This document shows positions 1 to 7,808 of a stretch of DNA of 17,771 bases, piece by piece. This DNA is from Bordetella parapertussis. GTDB lineage: Bacteria; Pseudomonadota; Gammaproteobacteria; Burkholderiales; SG8-41. The first letter of the stretch is position 1; each line of letters starts with the position of its first letter. Both the position numbers and the translations under genes were made by a program. The notes beneath the pieces are model-generated. The model was given only the letters and a program-made list of their open reading frames with translations. It was not told where the DNA came from and did no database searches. Where the stretch lies: NCBI GenBank assembly GCA_945863085.1, contig CAMBCD010000013.1, forward strand, positions 1 to 17,771. Direction: 5' to 3'.

Positions 1-1262
1 CGGAGAAATTGTTGTCCCGTCACAATCTTGCGCAGGAACCAGTCAAGGCGGGGGACATTGTCGATGCACGCATTGACGGTGCCATGTGTCATTACCACTT
101 TATGGATGTGCACAAGCTCGCCGTCGAGGCGGGATTCTCCGAGGGCATCCCACGCGTCTGGGATCCGGACAAGGTTTTTTTCCTTGTTGATCACCACCAG
201 CCGGCATTGAGCCAGGCCATTGCTGACGACAATGCGCTGATCCGAAAGGAAGTCGCTCGGCTTGGAGCGAGCGTCTTTCATGATGCAGAGCCGGGGATTG
301 CACACCAGATGATTGTCGATTACGGGCTCGCACGGCCGGGTGAGCTGGTGGTAGGCATGGATTCCCACACCATCGGCTACGGTGCGCTTAACGTCGGCGC
401 AACCGGAATCAGCCGATCTGATCTGATGTACGCGATGATTTTCGGGGAGCTTTGGTTTCAGGTTCCTGCCTCGGTAAAAGTGGTACTCGAAGGCAAACAG
501 CCCTCCTATCCAATATCCAAAGACATCATGCTGTATCTTGCCGGCAAATATGGCGATGACTTTGCCCAGAACATGTCTATCGAGTTCTCAGGATCTTTGA
601 TTCCGGAATTGAGTATCGATAGCCGCGGTTGCTTGTCGACGCATGGTGTCGAGGTTGCGGCAAAATTTGCGATGTTTCAAGCGGATGAAAAAACTCATGC
701 GTTTCTGAAAGAACGCACTGAAAAATCGTACGAAGGTCTTACCCCCGATGCAGACGCTGAATACGAAAAGGAAATCACCGTCAATGTCGACGACATGCCT
801 TTTGTCGTTGCCAAGCCGCACCAGTTTGGCAACGTGGTGCCCGTCGATGACGTGAAAGGCGTACGTATCCACCAAGCTCAGATCGGTTCATGCGCCAACG
901 GCCGCTTTGAAGACATTGAAATTGCCGCCCGCATGCTGAAGGGCCGCAAGGTTGCCAAGGGCGTGCGTTTCATACTTTCTCCTGCGTCACAGCAGGTATA
1001 CCTGCGTTGCCTGAAGGAAGGTGTCATCGAGCAGCTGATCGAATCGGGTGCACAGGTCGTAACGCCGGGATGCGGTGTGTGCCAGCCGAAAGTGGGATTT
1101 CTTTCCGCCGGCGAAGTCTGCATAACCGCCACGACGCGGAATTTCAAAGGGCGCAAAGGCAGCCTGGACGCGCAGATTTATCTCGGGGGTCCACTGACGG
1201 TTGCCGCCGCAGCCGTTGCCGGCGAAATCGTGAACCCCAAGGACGTTTTCCATGAGCTTTGA
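1..1262 (+). CDS. Aconitase/3-isopropylmalate dehydratase (LeuC-like) large subunit, 5' end outside window
   Basis: Large subunit of a two-subunit [4Fe-4S] hydro-lyase of the aconitase superfamily, which removes and re-adds water on hydroxy-di/tricarboxylates in the cytoplasm. Numbering from the TTG at position 9, the cluster ligands are visible: Cys295 in SCANGR, and Cys355 and Cys358 in PGCGVC. Also present are GMDSHT, typical of the family, and the late RNFKGRKGS motif. The reading frame continues upstream of position 9 as E-K-L-L-S-R-H, matching the AEK(I/L)L-x-R-H start of LeuC proteins, so the true start lies a few residues before the window and the TTG is not the start. About 417 residues fit the archaeal-type LeuC/homoaconitase length. 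The stop overlaps the small-subunit gene by 11 bp. Substrate is unknown: the genomic setting argues for a catabolic isomerase or hydratase (for example of the 2,3-dimethylmalate dehydratase kind) rather than leucine synthesis. The family call is firm, the substrate is not. Confidence 0.93.
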   Translation, partial: EKLLSRHNLAQEPVKAGDIVDARIDGAMCHYHFMDVHKLAVEAGFSEGIPRVWDPDKVFFLVDHHQPALSQAIADDNALIRKEVARLGASVFHDAEPGIAHQMIVDYGLARPGELVVGMDSHTIGYGALNVGATGISRSDLMYAMIFGELWFQVPASVKVVLEGKQPSYPISKDIMLYLAGKYGDDFAQNMSIEFSGSLIPELSIDSRGCLSTHGVEVAAKFAMFQADEKTHAFLKERTEKSYEGLTPDADAEYEKEITVNVDDMPFVVAKPHQFGNVVPVDDVKGVRIHQAQIGSCANGRFEDIEIAARMLKGRKVAKGVRFILSPASQQVYLRCLKEGVIEQLIESGAQVVTPGCGVCQPKVGFLSAGEVCITATTRNFKGRKGSLDAQIYLGGPLTVAAAAVAGEIVNPKDVFHEL

Positions 1263-1764
1263 CCTGAATCGCGTCATTACCGGCCGGGTCTGGAAGTTCG
1301 GCGATTCAGTCGACACCGACTCGATCAATCCCTACTACCTCTATCCGGCGATGGAGGACCTGAAAAAACACACCCTGGAATCATTCCGTCCGGAATTCCC
1401 GAAAGAGGTGAAACCGGGAGACATCATCGTTGCGGGCCGCAATTTTGGTTGCGGCTCCCACCGGCCGGGGCTTGTGCTCCGGGAAATCGGCATCGCGGCA
1501 ATCATTGTCGAATCCGCGGCCAGATTGTTCCTACGCAACAGCATCGCGTTGCCGATGCCCATATTCATTTCCCCGGACATCGGCAAGATCATCGATGACG
1601 GAGAAATGCTTGAAGTCAATTACCGCAAGACGCTGGCGCGCAACACCAAAACAGGCATGACGGCGTCGCTGCGCAAATATCCGCCCACGATCGAAGCGAT
1701 ATTCGATTGCGGCGGCATGCCAGCATTTGCAAGAAAACGATACCTGGCAGAAACCGCACCTTAG
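1252..1764 (+). CDS. LeuD-like small subunit of the hydro-lyase
   Basis: Swivel-domain partner of the preceding gene, 170 aa, the size of archaeal-type LeuD proteins. The DTDSINPYYL segment (residues 21-30) corresponds to the DTDxIxPxRYL loop that contacts substrate in this family, and NFGCGSHRPG (64-73) corresponds to the NFGCGSSREHA active-site loop. Ser69, equivalent to the catalytic Ser of aconitase, and Arg71, the carboxylate-binding Arg, are kept. The next Ser is His70, and the usual Glu-His after Arg is Pro-Gly. The first loop has Tyr where Arg is common. These changes suggest a substrate different from isopropylmalate or citrate. The ATG overlaps the end of the large-subunit gene by 11 bp, implying translational coupling and a complex. 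The next gene begins 24 bp after the stop. Confidence 0.9.
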   Translation: MSFDLNRVITGRVWKFGDSVDTDSINPYYLYPAMEDLKKHTLESFRPEFPKEVKPGDIIVAGRNFGCGSHRPGLVLREIGIAAIIVESAARLFLRNSIALPMPIFISPDIGKIIDDGEMLEVNYRKTLARNTKTGMTASLRKYPPTIEAIFDCGGMPAFARKRYLAETAP

Positions 1765-1788
1765 ACCGGGAAAACAGGAGGAGAAACC

Positions 1789-2790
1789 ATGAAAACTTTA
1801 TTGAAATCGGTTTTGGCAGTTATGTTGTCTATAGCATCAATGCTGGCAACTGCTCAGTCGGGAGGTACGGCAGGCATGCCTTCCGATTACCCCAACAAGC
1901 CGTTACGGTTTGTGGTCGGGCTCGCTGCCGGCGGCGCAACCGACATCATGGCGCGACTAGTCGGTCAAAAGCTTTCCCAGGCAATCGGACAATCCGTGAT
2001 CGTCGATAACCGCGCCGGTGCTGCCGGATCCATTGCCGGCGCAATTGCTGCCAAAGCGGCGCCGGATGGTTACACCATGCTTGCGATTTCCAGCAGTTTT
2101 GCGATCAACCCGAGCCTGCATGATTTGCCATTCGACTCCGTCAAGGATTTTTCGGGGGTTGCGCAGTTTGCCCAAGCGCCCTTCCTGTTGGTTGTTTTTC
2201 CGGGTGTCAGTGTCGGTTCGGTCAAGGATCTGATCTCTCTTGCCAAGTCCAAACCCGGTAGTTTGAATTTTTCATCTGGGGGCCATGGTGGTTCTGGACA
2301 CTTAGCTGGTGAGCTGTTTAAGAGCATGGCGCAGATCAACATAATTCATGTGCCTTACCGCGGCGGGGCTCCTGCGCTTGCTGGCGTTATCGCCGGGCAA
2401 ACCCAATTCACTTTTTCCGCGATTGTCGCGGGCTTGCTGCAGGCTCGGAACAACCGTGTGCGGCCGTTGGGCGTGACCAGCATAAAGCGCTCGGTGGCTG
2501 CTCCCGATGTGCCGACGATTGCCGAGGCCGGACTTCCAGGTTACGAGGTAATGACTTGGTACGGCCTGCTGACGCCTGCCGGCACTCCGCGCGGGATCAT
2601 CAACAAACTCAATACCTCCATCCGTCAGATCGTTCAGCAACCGGATGTAGCCGGGAAGTTCCTGTCGGACGGCGCGGAGCCGGTAGACAAAACGCCGGAG
2701 GAGTTCAGCAAGTACCTGGCCAGTGAAGTCCTTCGTTTCCAAAAACTGGTTAATAGCATGGGCCTGAAAACCAATTCGGATGGCCGCTAG
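1789..2790 (+). CDS. Bug/TctC-family periplasmic tricarboxylate receptor (first copy)
   Basis: Secreted solute-binding protein of the tripartite tricarboxylate transporter receptor family, 333 aa. A signal peptide is evident: Lys at 2 and 6, a hydrophobic core to about residue 20, and a likely cut after Ala22. The mature part shows family hallmarks: YPNKPLRFVV (34-43), the AAGGATD ligand loop, a VDNRAGAAG stretch, APDGYTM, a VPYRGGAPAL segment and the late APDVPTIAEAG motif. It follows the LeuD-like gene by 24 bp behind a strong AGGAGGAG ribosome binding site, so it is in the same operon. Such receptors normally deliver carboxylates to a TctA/TctB membrane pair, but no membrane gene is seen here, so it may use a transporter encoded elsewhere. 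The ligand cannot be predicted; a hydroxy-di/tricarboxylate acted on by the neighbouring enzymes is the natural inference. Confidence 0.92.
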   Translation: MKTLLKSVLAVMLSIASMLATAQSGGTAGMPSDYPNKPLRFVVGLAAGGATDIMARLVGQKLSQAIGQSVIVDNRAGAAGSIAGAIAAKAAPDGYTMLAISSSFAINPSLHDLPFDSVKDFSGVAQFAQAPFLLVVFPGVSVGSVKDLISLAKSKPGSLNFSSGGHGGSGHLAGELFKSMAQINIIHVPYRGGAPALAGVIAGQTQFTFSAIVAGLLQARNNRVRPLGVTSIKRSVAAPDVPTIAEAGLPGYEVMTWYGLLTPAGTPRGIINKLNTSIRQIVQQPDVAGKFLSDGAEPVDKTPEEFSKYLASEVLRFQKLVNSMGLKTNSDGR

Positions 2791-2823
2791 GTCATCCGTA
2801 CCACTCAGCGCGGGAGAAAGCAG

Positions 2824-4212
2824 TTGGATCCGATACTTCACAGTTTTGCCGATTTTGCCAGCAGCCTGACTTACGCCGACCTTCCAGCCAACGCCGTCAA
2901 TGCGAGCAAGGAAAGGCTGCTCGACACTGTAGGCTGTGCACTGGGTGCCTACGATTGCGACACGGCAGCCGTCGGCCGTCAGCTAGCGGGGCCTGCCGCA
3001 AGCAAGGCACTGACCGGCCGCATCCTCGGATCAACGGACCTTCGCGCGACCGATGCAGCGGCATTCGTCAATTCCTGCATGATCCGCGATCTGGATTTCA
3101 ACGACACGTATCCTGGCGGCCATCCCAGCGACGGTCTGGGTGCACTCTTCGCCGTCGCCCCGCAGATCGGGGTTTCGGGCAAGCGTTTGGTCACTGCGGC
3201 AGTCGTGTCCTACGAAATATTCATCCGGCTGCAAATGAAGGCGCAGTTACGGGAAAAAGGCTGGGACCAGGGCTTCGGCATCAGCGTCGGTGCCGCGGCA
3301 GGACTTGCTAACCTGATGGGATTGAGCCGAGACGTGGCCATGCATGCGATCGCGATCACTGCTGTCGCCAATATGCCGATGCGCGCCAGCCGCGCCGGGC
3401 AACTGTCGATGTGGAAAGGGGCGGCGACAGCCTACGCAGTACGTAATGCCGTATTTGGAGTGCAGCTTGCAGCGGCCGGCATGACCGGCCCCGAGGCGCC
3501 ATTCAGCGGGCGCCACGGGCTGACTGATCTCATATCAGGGCCGATCGAATTGCCGGCATTCGGGAAATCGCCTGCGGATTTCTTCATCCCGCGGGCAAAA
3601 ATCAAATTCTGGCCCGTCGTTTACAACATGCAGGCGCTGGTCTGGGCCGCAATTGAACTGCGCAAAAAGGTGCCGGTCGACCAGATCGAAAACATCGATG
3701 TCGAAACCTACTGGTCAGCCTGGCATGAAAGCGGCAGCGAACCGGCGAAATGGAACCCGACCACACGCGAAACCGCCGATCACAGCCTGCCCTACATTCT
3801 GGCGTGGACTCTGCGCCATGGTCTCATCGACCATCATGCCTTTGTGCCTGAAGCGTACCTCGACCCTTCGACGAGGCCGCTGATGAACCGCGTCAAAGTG
3901 CGCATCGACGAAGAGTTCGAGAAGGATTTTCCCCGCCGGGTGCACATGCGAATGACTGCCACGGACCGCGCCGGAAAAACCCATCAAGTCTATATCGTCA
4001 ACCCATTGGGCCACGAAGACAATCCGGTTTCGGCAGGCGACCTTGCGACGAAATTCCTGCGGCTGTGCGAACCCCGTTTGGGCGCCGAAGGAGCCGCAAT
4101 CGCATTGCGGCAGTGGCAGAATATTGATGAACTGGCGAATGTCGGGAGTGCTTTTGATGCAATTGTTGTAGACGCTGCGTCTGAAACTCATGCAGCCCGC
4201 GCTCATCGCTGA
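2824..4212 (+). CDS. MmgE/PrpD-family protein (dehydratase/epimerase-like)
   Basis: A 462-aa cytoplasmic protein of the MmgE/PrpD fold, whose members include 2-methylcitrate dehydratase (PrpD), cis-aconitate decarboxylase and iminodisuccinate epimerase. The N-terminal half shows the family signature RDLDFNDTYPGGHPSDGLGA (residues 88-107), with the Asp and His residues at the active-site entrance. Outside such motifs it differs strongly from the second family member at 13290, which is much closer to true PrpD, so function should not be transferred between them. The TTG start at 2824 sits behind GGGAGAAAG at a suitable distance, and no better start is near. It lies 33 bp after the first receptor gene and 41 bp before the likely start of the second, so it is co-transcribed. 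Dehydration or epimerisation of the imported hydroxy acid ahead of the LeuCD-like enzyme is the inferred role. Confidence 0.88.
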   Translation: MDPILHSFADFASSLTYADLPANAVNASKERLLDTVGCALGAYDCDTAAVGRQLAGPAASKALTGRILGSTDLRATDAAAFVNSCMIRDLDFNDTYPGGHPSDGLGALFAVAPQIGVSGKRLVTAAVVSYEIFIRLQMKAQLREKGWDQGFGISVGAAAGLANLMGLSRDVAMHAIAITAVANMPMRASRAGQLSMWKGAATAYAVRNAVFGVQLAAAGMTGPEAPFSGRHGLTDLISGPIELPAFGKSPADFFIPRAKIKFWPVVYNMQALVWAAIELRKKVPVDQIENIDVETYWSAWHESGSEPAKWNPTTRETADHSLPYILAWTLRHGLIDHHAFVPEAYLDPSTRPLMNRVKVRIDEEFEKDFPRRVHMRMTATDRAGKTHQVYIVNPLGHEDNPVSAGDLATKFLRLCEPRLGAEGAAIALRQWQNIDELANVGSAFDAIVVDAASETHAARAHR

Positions 4213-4253
4213 ATGTTGACCGCGTGCTGCGCCTGAGACACTGGGAGGTGACC

Positions 4254-5225
4254 ATGAATGCACGAAACATGTTCGGAATGCTGGCTCTGGCGGCGCTGGC
4301 AGGTTTTACGTCCTGGAGTAATGCGCAAAACTACCCCAATCGCCCCATACGGGTAATCGTTCCTCTCGGGCCGGGGGGTGGAACGGATCTGGTGACGCGC
4401 TTAGTCTCCCAGCAGTTATCGGTACAGCTGGGGTCGCCAATCGTCGTGGAAAACCGCCCCGGTGGCGGAACCGTCATCGGCACCGAAGCCATTGCCAGGG
4501 CGGCGCCAGATGGTTACACCCTGGGCGCCGCCGCCGCAGAACTCTCCATCAATCCGAATTTGCGGAAACTTCCTTATGACACGGCCAGGGATTTCACCTG
4601 CATCACGCAAATGACATCCGGACAGTTCTTCCTTTCCACCCACCCTTCCGTTCCGGTAAAAACGGTCAGGCAGTTTATTGCCCTTGCCAAATCCCGGCCG
4701 GGGGAAATCACCTATGGATCGTCCGGCCCCGGCAGCGCCAATCAGCTGGCTGGCGTGCTGCTGCAACAGCTTGCCAAAATCAAATTGCTGCATGTGCCTT
4801 ATAAAAGCGGTGGTTTGGCCAATACCGCGCTACTGAGCGGCGAAGTCGATTTCCTGTTCAGCAACACCGCCTCTGCAATTCCCCACGTCCGGTCAGGGCG
4901 AATCCGGGCGATCGCAACCACAGGGCGTAACCGCTCGCCGATAGCGCCGGACGTGCCCACCGTCTCCGAGTCCGGGGTTCCCCAGTTTGATGTCCGCGGT
5001 TTCTATCTGTTGCTGGGACCTGCCGGAATCCCCCAGCCCATCGTCACAAAACTCAACGGCGAGGTGGTCAAGGCATTAAAAGTTGCCGCCGTCAAAAACC
5101 GGCTGGATCAGTTTGGCGCCGAACCGGTAGGCAGTGCACCGGACGCCTGTTCGGATCTGATCAGATCAGAAATCGCGAAGTGGGAGCCTGTGGTCAAGGA
5201 ATCAGGGGCGAAGGTGGATCGATGA
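4254..5225 (+). CDS. Bug/TctC-family periplasmic tricarboxylate receptor (second copy)
   Basis: Second receptor of the operon, 323 aa from the ATG at 4254. That start is preferred over the in-frame GTG at 4224 because GGGAGGTG lies directly upstream and the protein then opens with a clean signal peptide (MNARNMFGML, hydrophobic to about residue 19, likely cut after SNA at residue 24 giving QNYPN). Family marks are YPNRPIRVIVP, the GPGGGTD loop, ENRPGGG, APDGYTL, VPYKSGG and APDVPTVSESG. It diverges from the first receptor along its whole length, so this is not a recent duplication. Two receptors flanking one MmgE/PrpD gene suggest either two related ligands or one substrate and its isomer. 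No TctA/TctB gene accompanies it. Confidence 0.92.
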   Translation: MNARNMFGMLALAALAGFTSWSNAQNYPNRPIRVIVPLGPGGGTDLVTRLVSQQLSVQLGSPIVVENRPGGGTVIGTEAIARAAPDGYTLGAAAAELSINPNLRKLPYDTARDFTCITQMTSGQFFLSTHPSVPVKTVRQFIALAKSRPGEITYGSSGPGSANQLAGVLLQQLAKIKLLHVPYKSGGLANTALLSGEVDFLFSNTASAIPHVRSGRIRAIATTGRNRSPIAPDVPTVSESGVPQFDVRGFYLLLGPAGIPQPIVTKLNGEVVKALKVAAVKNRLDQFGAEPVGSAPDACSDLIRSEIAKWEPVVKESGAKVDR

Positions 5226-5248
5226 TTTTTGCCTCAGGGAATTTTTGA

Positions 5249-6883
5249 ATGTACGTGGATGCCATTCCGGCCGATTCGAAATTTGATTTCATCGTCGTAG
5301 GCGCCGGTTCTGCCGGTTGCGTGATTGCCAACCGGTTAAGCGAGAATGAAAACAATCAAGTCCTGCTCATCGAGGCCGGCGGACCCGATAACAGCCTGAA
5401 TATCCGCATCCCGGTACTGGTTGCAAACATACTCCGCGATCAGAACTTTACCTGGCCATTCATGACCGAGCCACAGGTGCATGCCAACGGCCAGCAGCAT
5501 CTGTGGGTGCGCGGGAAGGTGCTCGGCGGATCCGGCTCGATCAACGGAAGCATATTTGTCCGCGGCGATCCGCTGGAATACGACAAGTGGAGAGACCATG
5601 GATGCCATGGCTGGGCTTATGCCGACCTGCTGCCTTATTTCAAGCGGCTCGAGGATTTCCCCATGGGCGACCCCGGTGTGCGCGGACACGGCGGGCCCAT
5701 AGGCATAACCAAGCTCAGTGAATTCAATGAGCTTTCGAGCGCTTTTGTCGAGGCAGCGAGCCATGCCGGTTATCAAAGGGTTTTTGATTACAACGACGGC
5801 AAGAACTATGAAGGTTCTTCCTATATCCAGGTTTCGACACGGAACGGATTGCGTTCGAACTCCGCATACGAATACCTGAGGCCCGCCAAGAACAGGAAAA
5901 ATCTGACGGTTGTGACCGGCGCGGAAGTTGCGCGTGTCCTGATCGAGAATAAATCCGCGACCGGCGTGGAGTTTCTTCAAAAGGGCGAAATCACCCGCGT
6001 GCACGCGCGCCGCGAAGTAATTCTGTCGGCAGGCCCCCTGCAGTCTCCCAAACTCCTGGAATTGTCCGGCATCGGCAATGCGGATGTGCTGTCCCGGTTC
6101 GGCATTGGCGTGAAACATGCGCTGCCCGGCGTCGGAGAGAACCTGCGCGACCATACAGATGTGCGTCTGTCGTTTGAATGTTCGAAGCCGATTACCATCA
6201 ACGATGTGATGAATAGCCCCTGGCGGAAACTCCGGGAGGGCATGAAATTCATTTTCCAGAGAAAGGGCCTGCTGACCATCAGTTCAACCACGGCAAGGGT
6301 GGTCCTGCGAAGCCGCGCGGATGCCGTCCAGCCTGACCTTACACTGCGCCTGCTGCCGCGATCCGGCAAAGACCGTTATGCAAGATCCCGTCGTTATGGC
6401 AGCGATGCATTTTCCGGCTTTTCCATCGGGGTCACTGTGCTGCAGCCCAAGTCGGTGGGCTCAGTGCATATAGGATCCACGGAACCCTTCCAGCAAGCCG
6501 TGATGGATCCCCGATACCTTTCCGATGAAGATGACATCAGGCTGGTCATGCACGGGCTGGGTATCGCGCGGAACCTGGCCCAGTCACCTTCCATGCGGCA
6601 TTTGGTTGTGCGGGAAACCCGTCCTGGCCTGGAGGTCAACAGCGCGGAAGTCATGCGGGAGTACGTCAAGGCTACAACGGCTACGAGCTGGCACATGGTC
6701 GGCACATGCAAGATGGGGACCGACCCCATGGCGGTTGTTGATCCGGAGCTGCGTGTGCATGGCATATCCGGCTTGCGCGTCGTAGATTCCTCGATTTTTC
6801 CGACAATTCCGTCAACCAATACCAATGCGCCGACGCTTGCGATCGCTGAAAAGGGGTCGGCAATGATACTGGGGGAGAAATGA
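5249..6883 (+). CDS. GMC-family FAD-dependent alcohol oxidoreductase (choline dehydrogenase-like)
   Basis: Full-length (544 aa) glucose-methanol-choline oxidoreductase that oxidises an alcohol to an aldehyde or ketone with FAD. The N-terminal FAD-binding fold has VVGAGSAG (16-23) and the ribose-binding acidic residue in LLIEAGG (Glu42). GMC signature 1 is GKVLGGSGSINGS (89-101), and signature 2 begins at Gly262 (GPLQSPKLLELSGIG). The C-terminal catalytic region has His482 in WHMVGTCKMG and Asn526 in STNTNAPT, the His-Asn pair of the family. No signal peptide is seen, so it is probably cytoplasmic. It starts 23 bp after the second receptor gene, and its stop overlaps the next start in ATGA. 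In context it may oxidise the secondary alcohol formed by the LeuCD-like enzyme, but most characterised GMC enzymes act on uncharged alcohols or sugars, so the substrate is open. Confidence 0.94.
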   Translation: MYVDAIPADSKFDFIVVGAGSAGCVIANRLSENENNQVLLIEAGGPDNSLNIRIPVLVANILRDQNFTWPFMTEPQVHANGQQHLWVRGKVLGGSGSINGSIFVRGDPLEYDKWRDHGCHGWAYADLLPYFKRLEDFPMGDPGVRGHGGPIGITKLSEFNELSSAFVEAASHAGYQRVFDYNDGKNYEGSSYIQVSTRNGLRSNSAYEYLRPAKNRKNLTVVTGAEVARVLIENKSATGVEFLQKGEITRVHARREVILSAGPLQSPKLLELSGIGNADVLSRFGIGVKHALPGVGENLRDHTDVRLSFECSKPITINDVMNSPWRKLREGMKFIFQRKGLLTISSTTARVVLRSRADAVQPDLTLRLLPRSGKDRYARSRRYGSDAFSGFSIGVTVLQPKSVGSVHIGSTEPFQQAVMDPRYLSDEDDIRLVMHGLGIARNLAQSPSMRHLVVRETRPGLEVNSAEVMREYVKATTATSWHMVGTCKMGTDPMAVVDPELRVHGISGLRVVDSSIFPTIPSTNTNAPTLAIAEKGSAMILGEK

Positions 6884-7743
6884 ACCACACTGAACGACGC
6901 AACCGACTTCGCAACATCCTGTCCGGCAACCAGTGCCTTTCACCGGCTAGCGTATACGACGCGCTGTCCGCGCGCATCGCGGAAAATGTCGGCTTTCAAC
7001 TCGGCATGCTTGCCGGATCAGTCGCTTCCAATACGACCCTCGGTGCACCCGATCTCACAGTGATCACCCTGACGGAATTCGCGGATCAAATCCGCAGAAT
7101 CACGCGCGCGTCCTCGTTAAGTCTAATCGTCGATGCCGACCATGGTTACGGCAACGCACTCAACGTCATGCGGACCGTCGAGGAGTGTGAACATTCGGGC
7201 GTCTCGGCACTGACCATCGAAGACACCCTGCTACCCACACGTTTTGGCAATACCCGCGGCAGCGAGGAACTCACTTCAATCGAGGAAGGTGTGGGCAAGA
7301 TGAAAGCCGCACTTGCCGCACGCCAGGACAAGTCCCTGATCATCGCCGGGCGTACTGCCGCGCTCAAAACCGAAGGGGTTGACGGCGCTGTTGCGCGCGC
7401 AAAAGCCTATGCCTCGACCGGGGTGGATGCGATATTTCTTTCCGGCGCCAAATCACTGGATCAGGTGAAGGCGGTTCATGACGCAGTAAAGCTGCCGATC
7501 ATTGCCGGCCTTACTCTGCCTGGCGTGACCCGCGCTGACTATGCCGCGGCGGGTGTCCGGGTGCAGCTTCAAGGCCATCAACCCGTCGCAGCGGTCGTGA
7601 AAGTGCTGCACGAAGTCTATGAACATTTACACAATGACGGTGCAATCGAATATCTTGAATCCAGAATGGCTTCGAATGATGCGATGAAAAAAATCACGCG
7701 CAATGATGCTTACAAAGCGTGGCAACAGGAATTCCTGCGCTAG
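6880..7743 (+). CDS. Oxaloacetate decarboxylase-like protein (PA4872 type, isocitrate lyase/PEP mutase superfamily)
   Basis: A 287-aa alpha/beta-barrel protein of the isocitrate lyase/PEP mutase superfamily. The Mg-binding region is DADHGYGNALNVMRTV (Asp85, Asp87, His88). It has GGSVAS-like (AGSVAS) and IEDTLLPTRFG segments that closely resemble my recollection of Pseudomonas aeruginosa PA4872, which decarboxylates oxaloacetate and 3-methyloxaloacetate. The catalytic Cys loop of true lyases (KKCGH or KRCGH) is absent: the loop after IED reads TLLPTRFGNTRG. The His that is invariant in the PA4872 group is retained as His233 in LQGH. A 2-methylisocitrate or 2,3-dimethylmalate lyase is therefore less likely than a beta-keto-acid decarboxylase. 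Translation is coupled to the GMC gene by the ATGA overlap. It is the last gene of the operon; the next gene is convergent 65 bp away. Confidence 0.86.
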   Translation: MNHTERRNRLRNILSGNQCLSPASVYDALSARIAENVGFQLGMLAGSVASNTTLGAPDLTVITLTEFADQIRRITRASSLSLIVDADHGYGNALNVMRTVEECEHSGVSALTIEDTLLPTRFGNTRGSEELTSIEEGVGKMKAALAARQDKSLIIAGRTAALKTEGVDGAVARAKAYASTGVDAIFLSGAKSLDQVKAVHDAVKLPIIAGLTLPGVTRADYAAAGVRVQLQGHQPVAAVVKVLHEVYEHLHNDGAIEYLESRMASNDAMKKITRNDAYKAWQQEFLR

Positions 7744-7808
7744 GTGTTTTTGATTCAAAGCAGTTTTCCGCCTTCGAACTCGACACCACGGCGGCCTGTA
7801 CCTGGCGC

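Noticed and set aside
1..1764. Calling the first two genes leuC and leuD of leucine biosynthesis
   Set aside because: No leuA or leuB is nearby, the neighbours are catabolic, and the small subunit has an altered active-site loop.
5336..6154. 272-codon open frame on the minus strand
   Set aside because: It lies inside the GMC oxidoreductase gene in antisense; its translation has no family features and the sense gene has all motifs.
6880..7743. Calling this gene prpB or 2,3-dimethylmalate lyase from the neighbouring PrpD-like and LeuCD-like genes
   Set aside because: The catalytic Cys loop of those lyases is missing, and the sequence follows the PA4872 decarboxylase pattern instead.
7744..7808. 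Bidirectional terminator between the convergent genes
   Set aside because: Only a weak CCGCC/GGCGG pair with a long loop is present and no convincing T-run follows.
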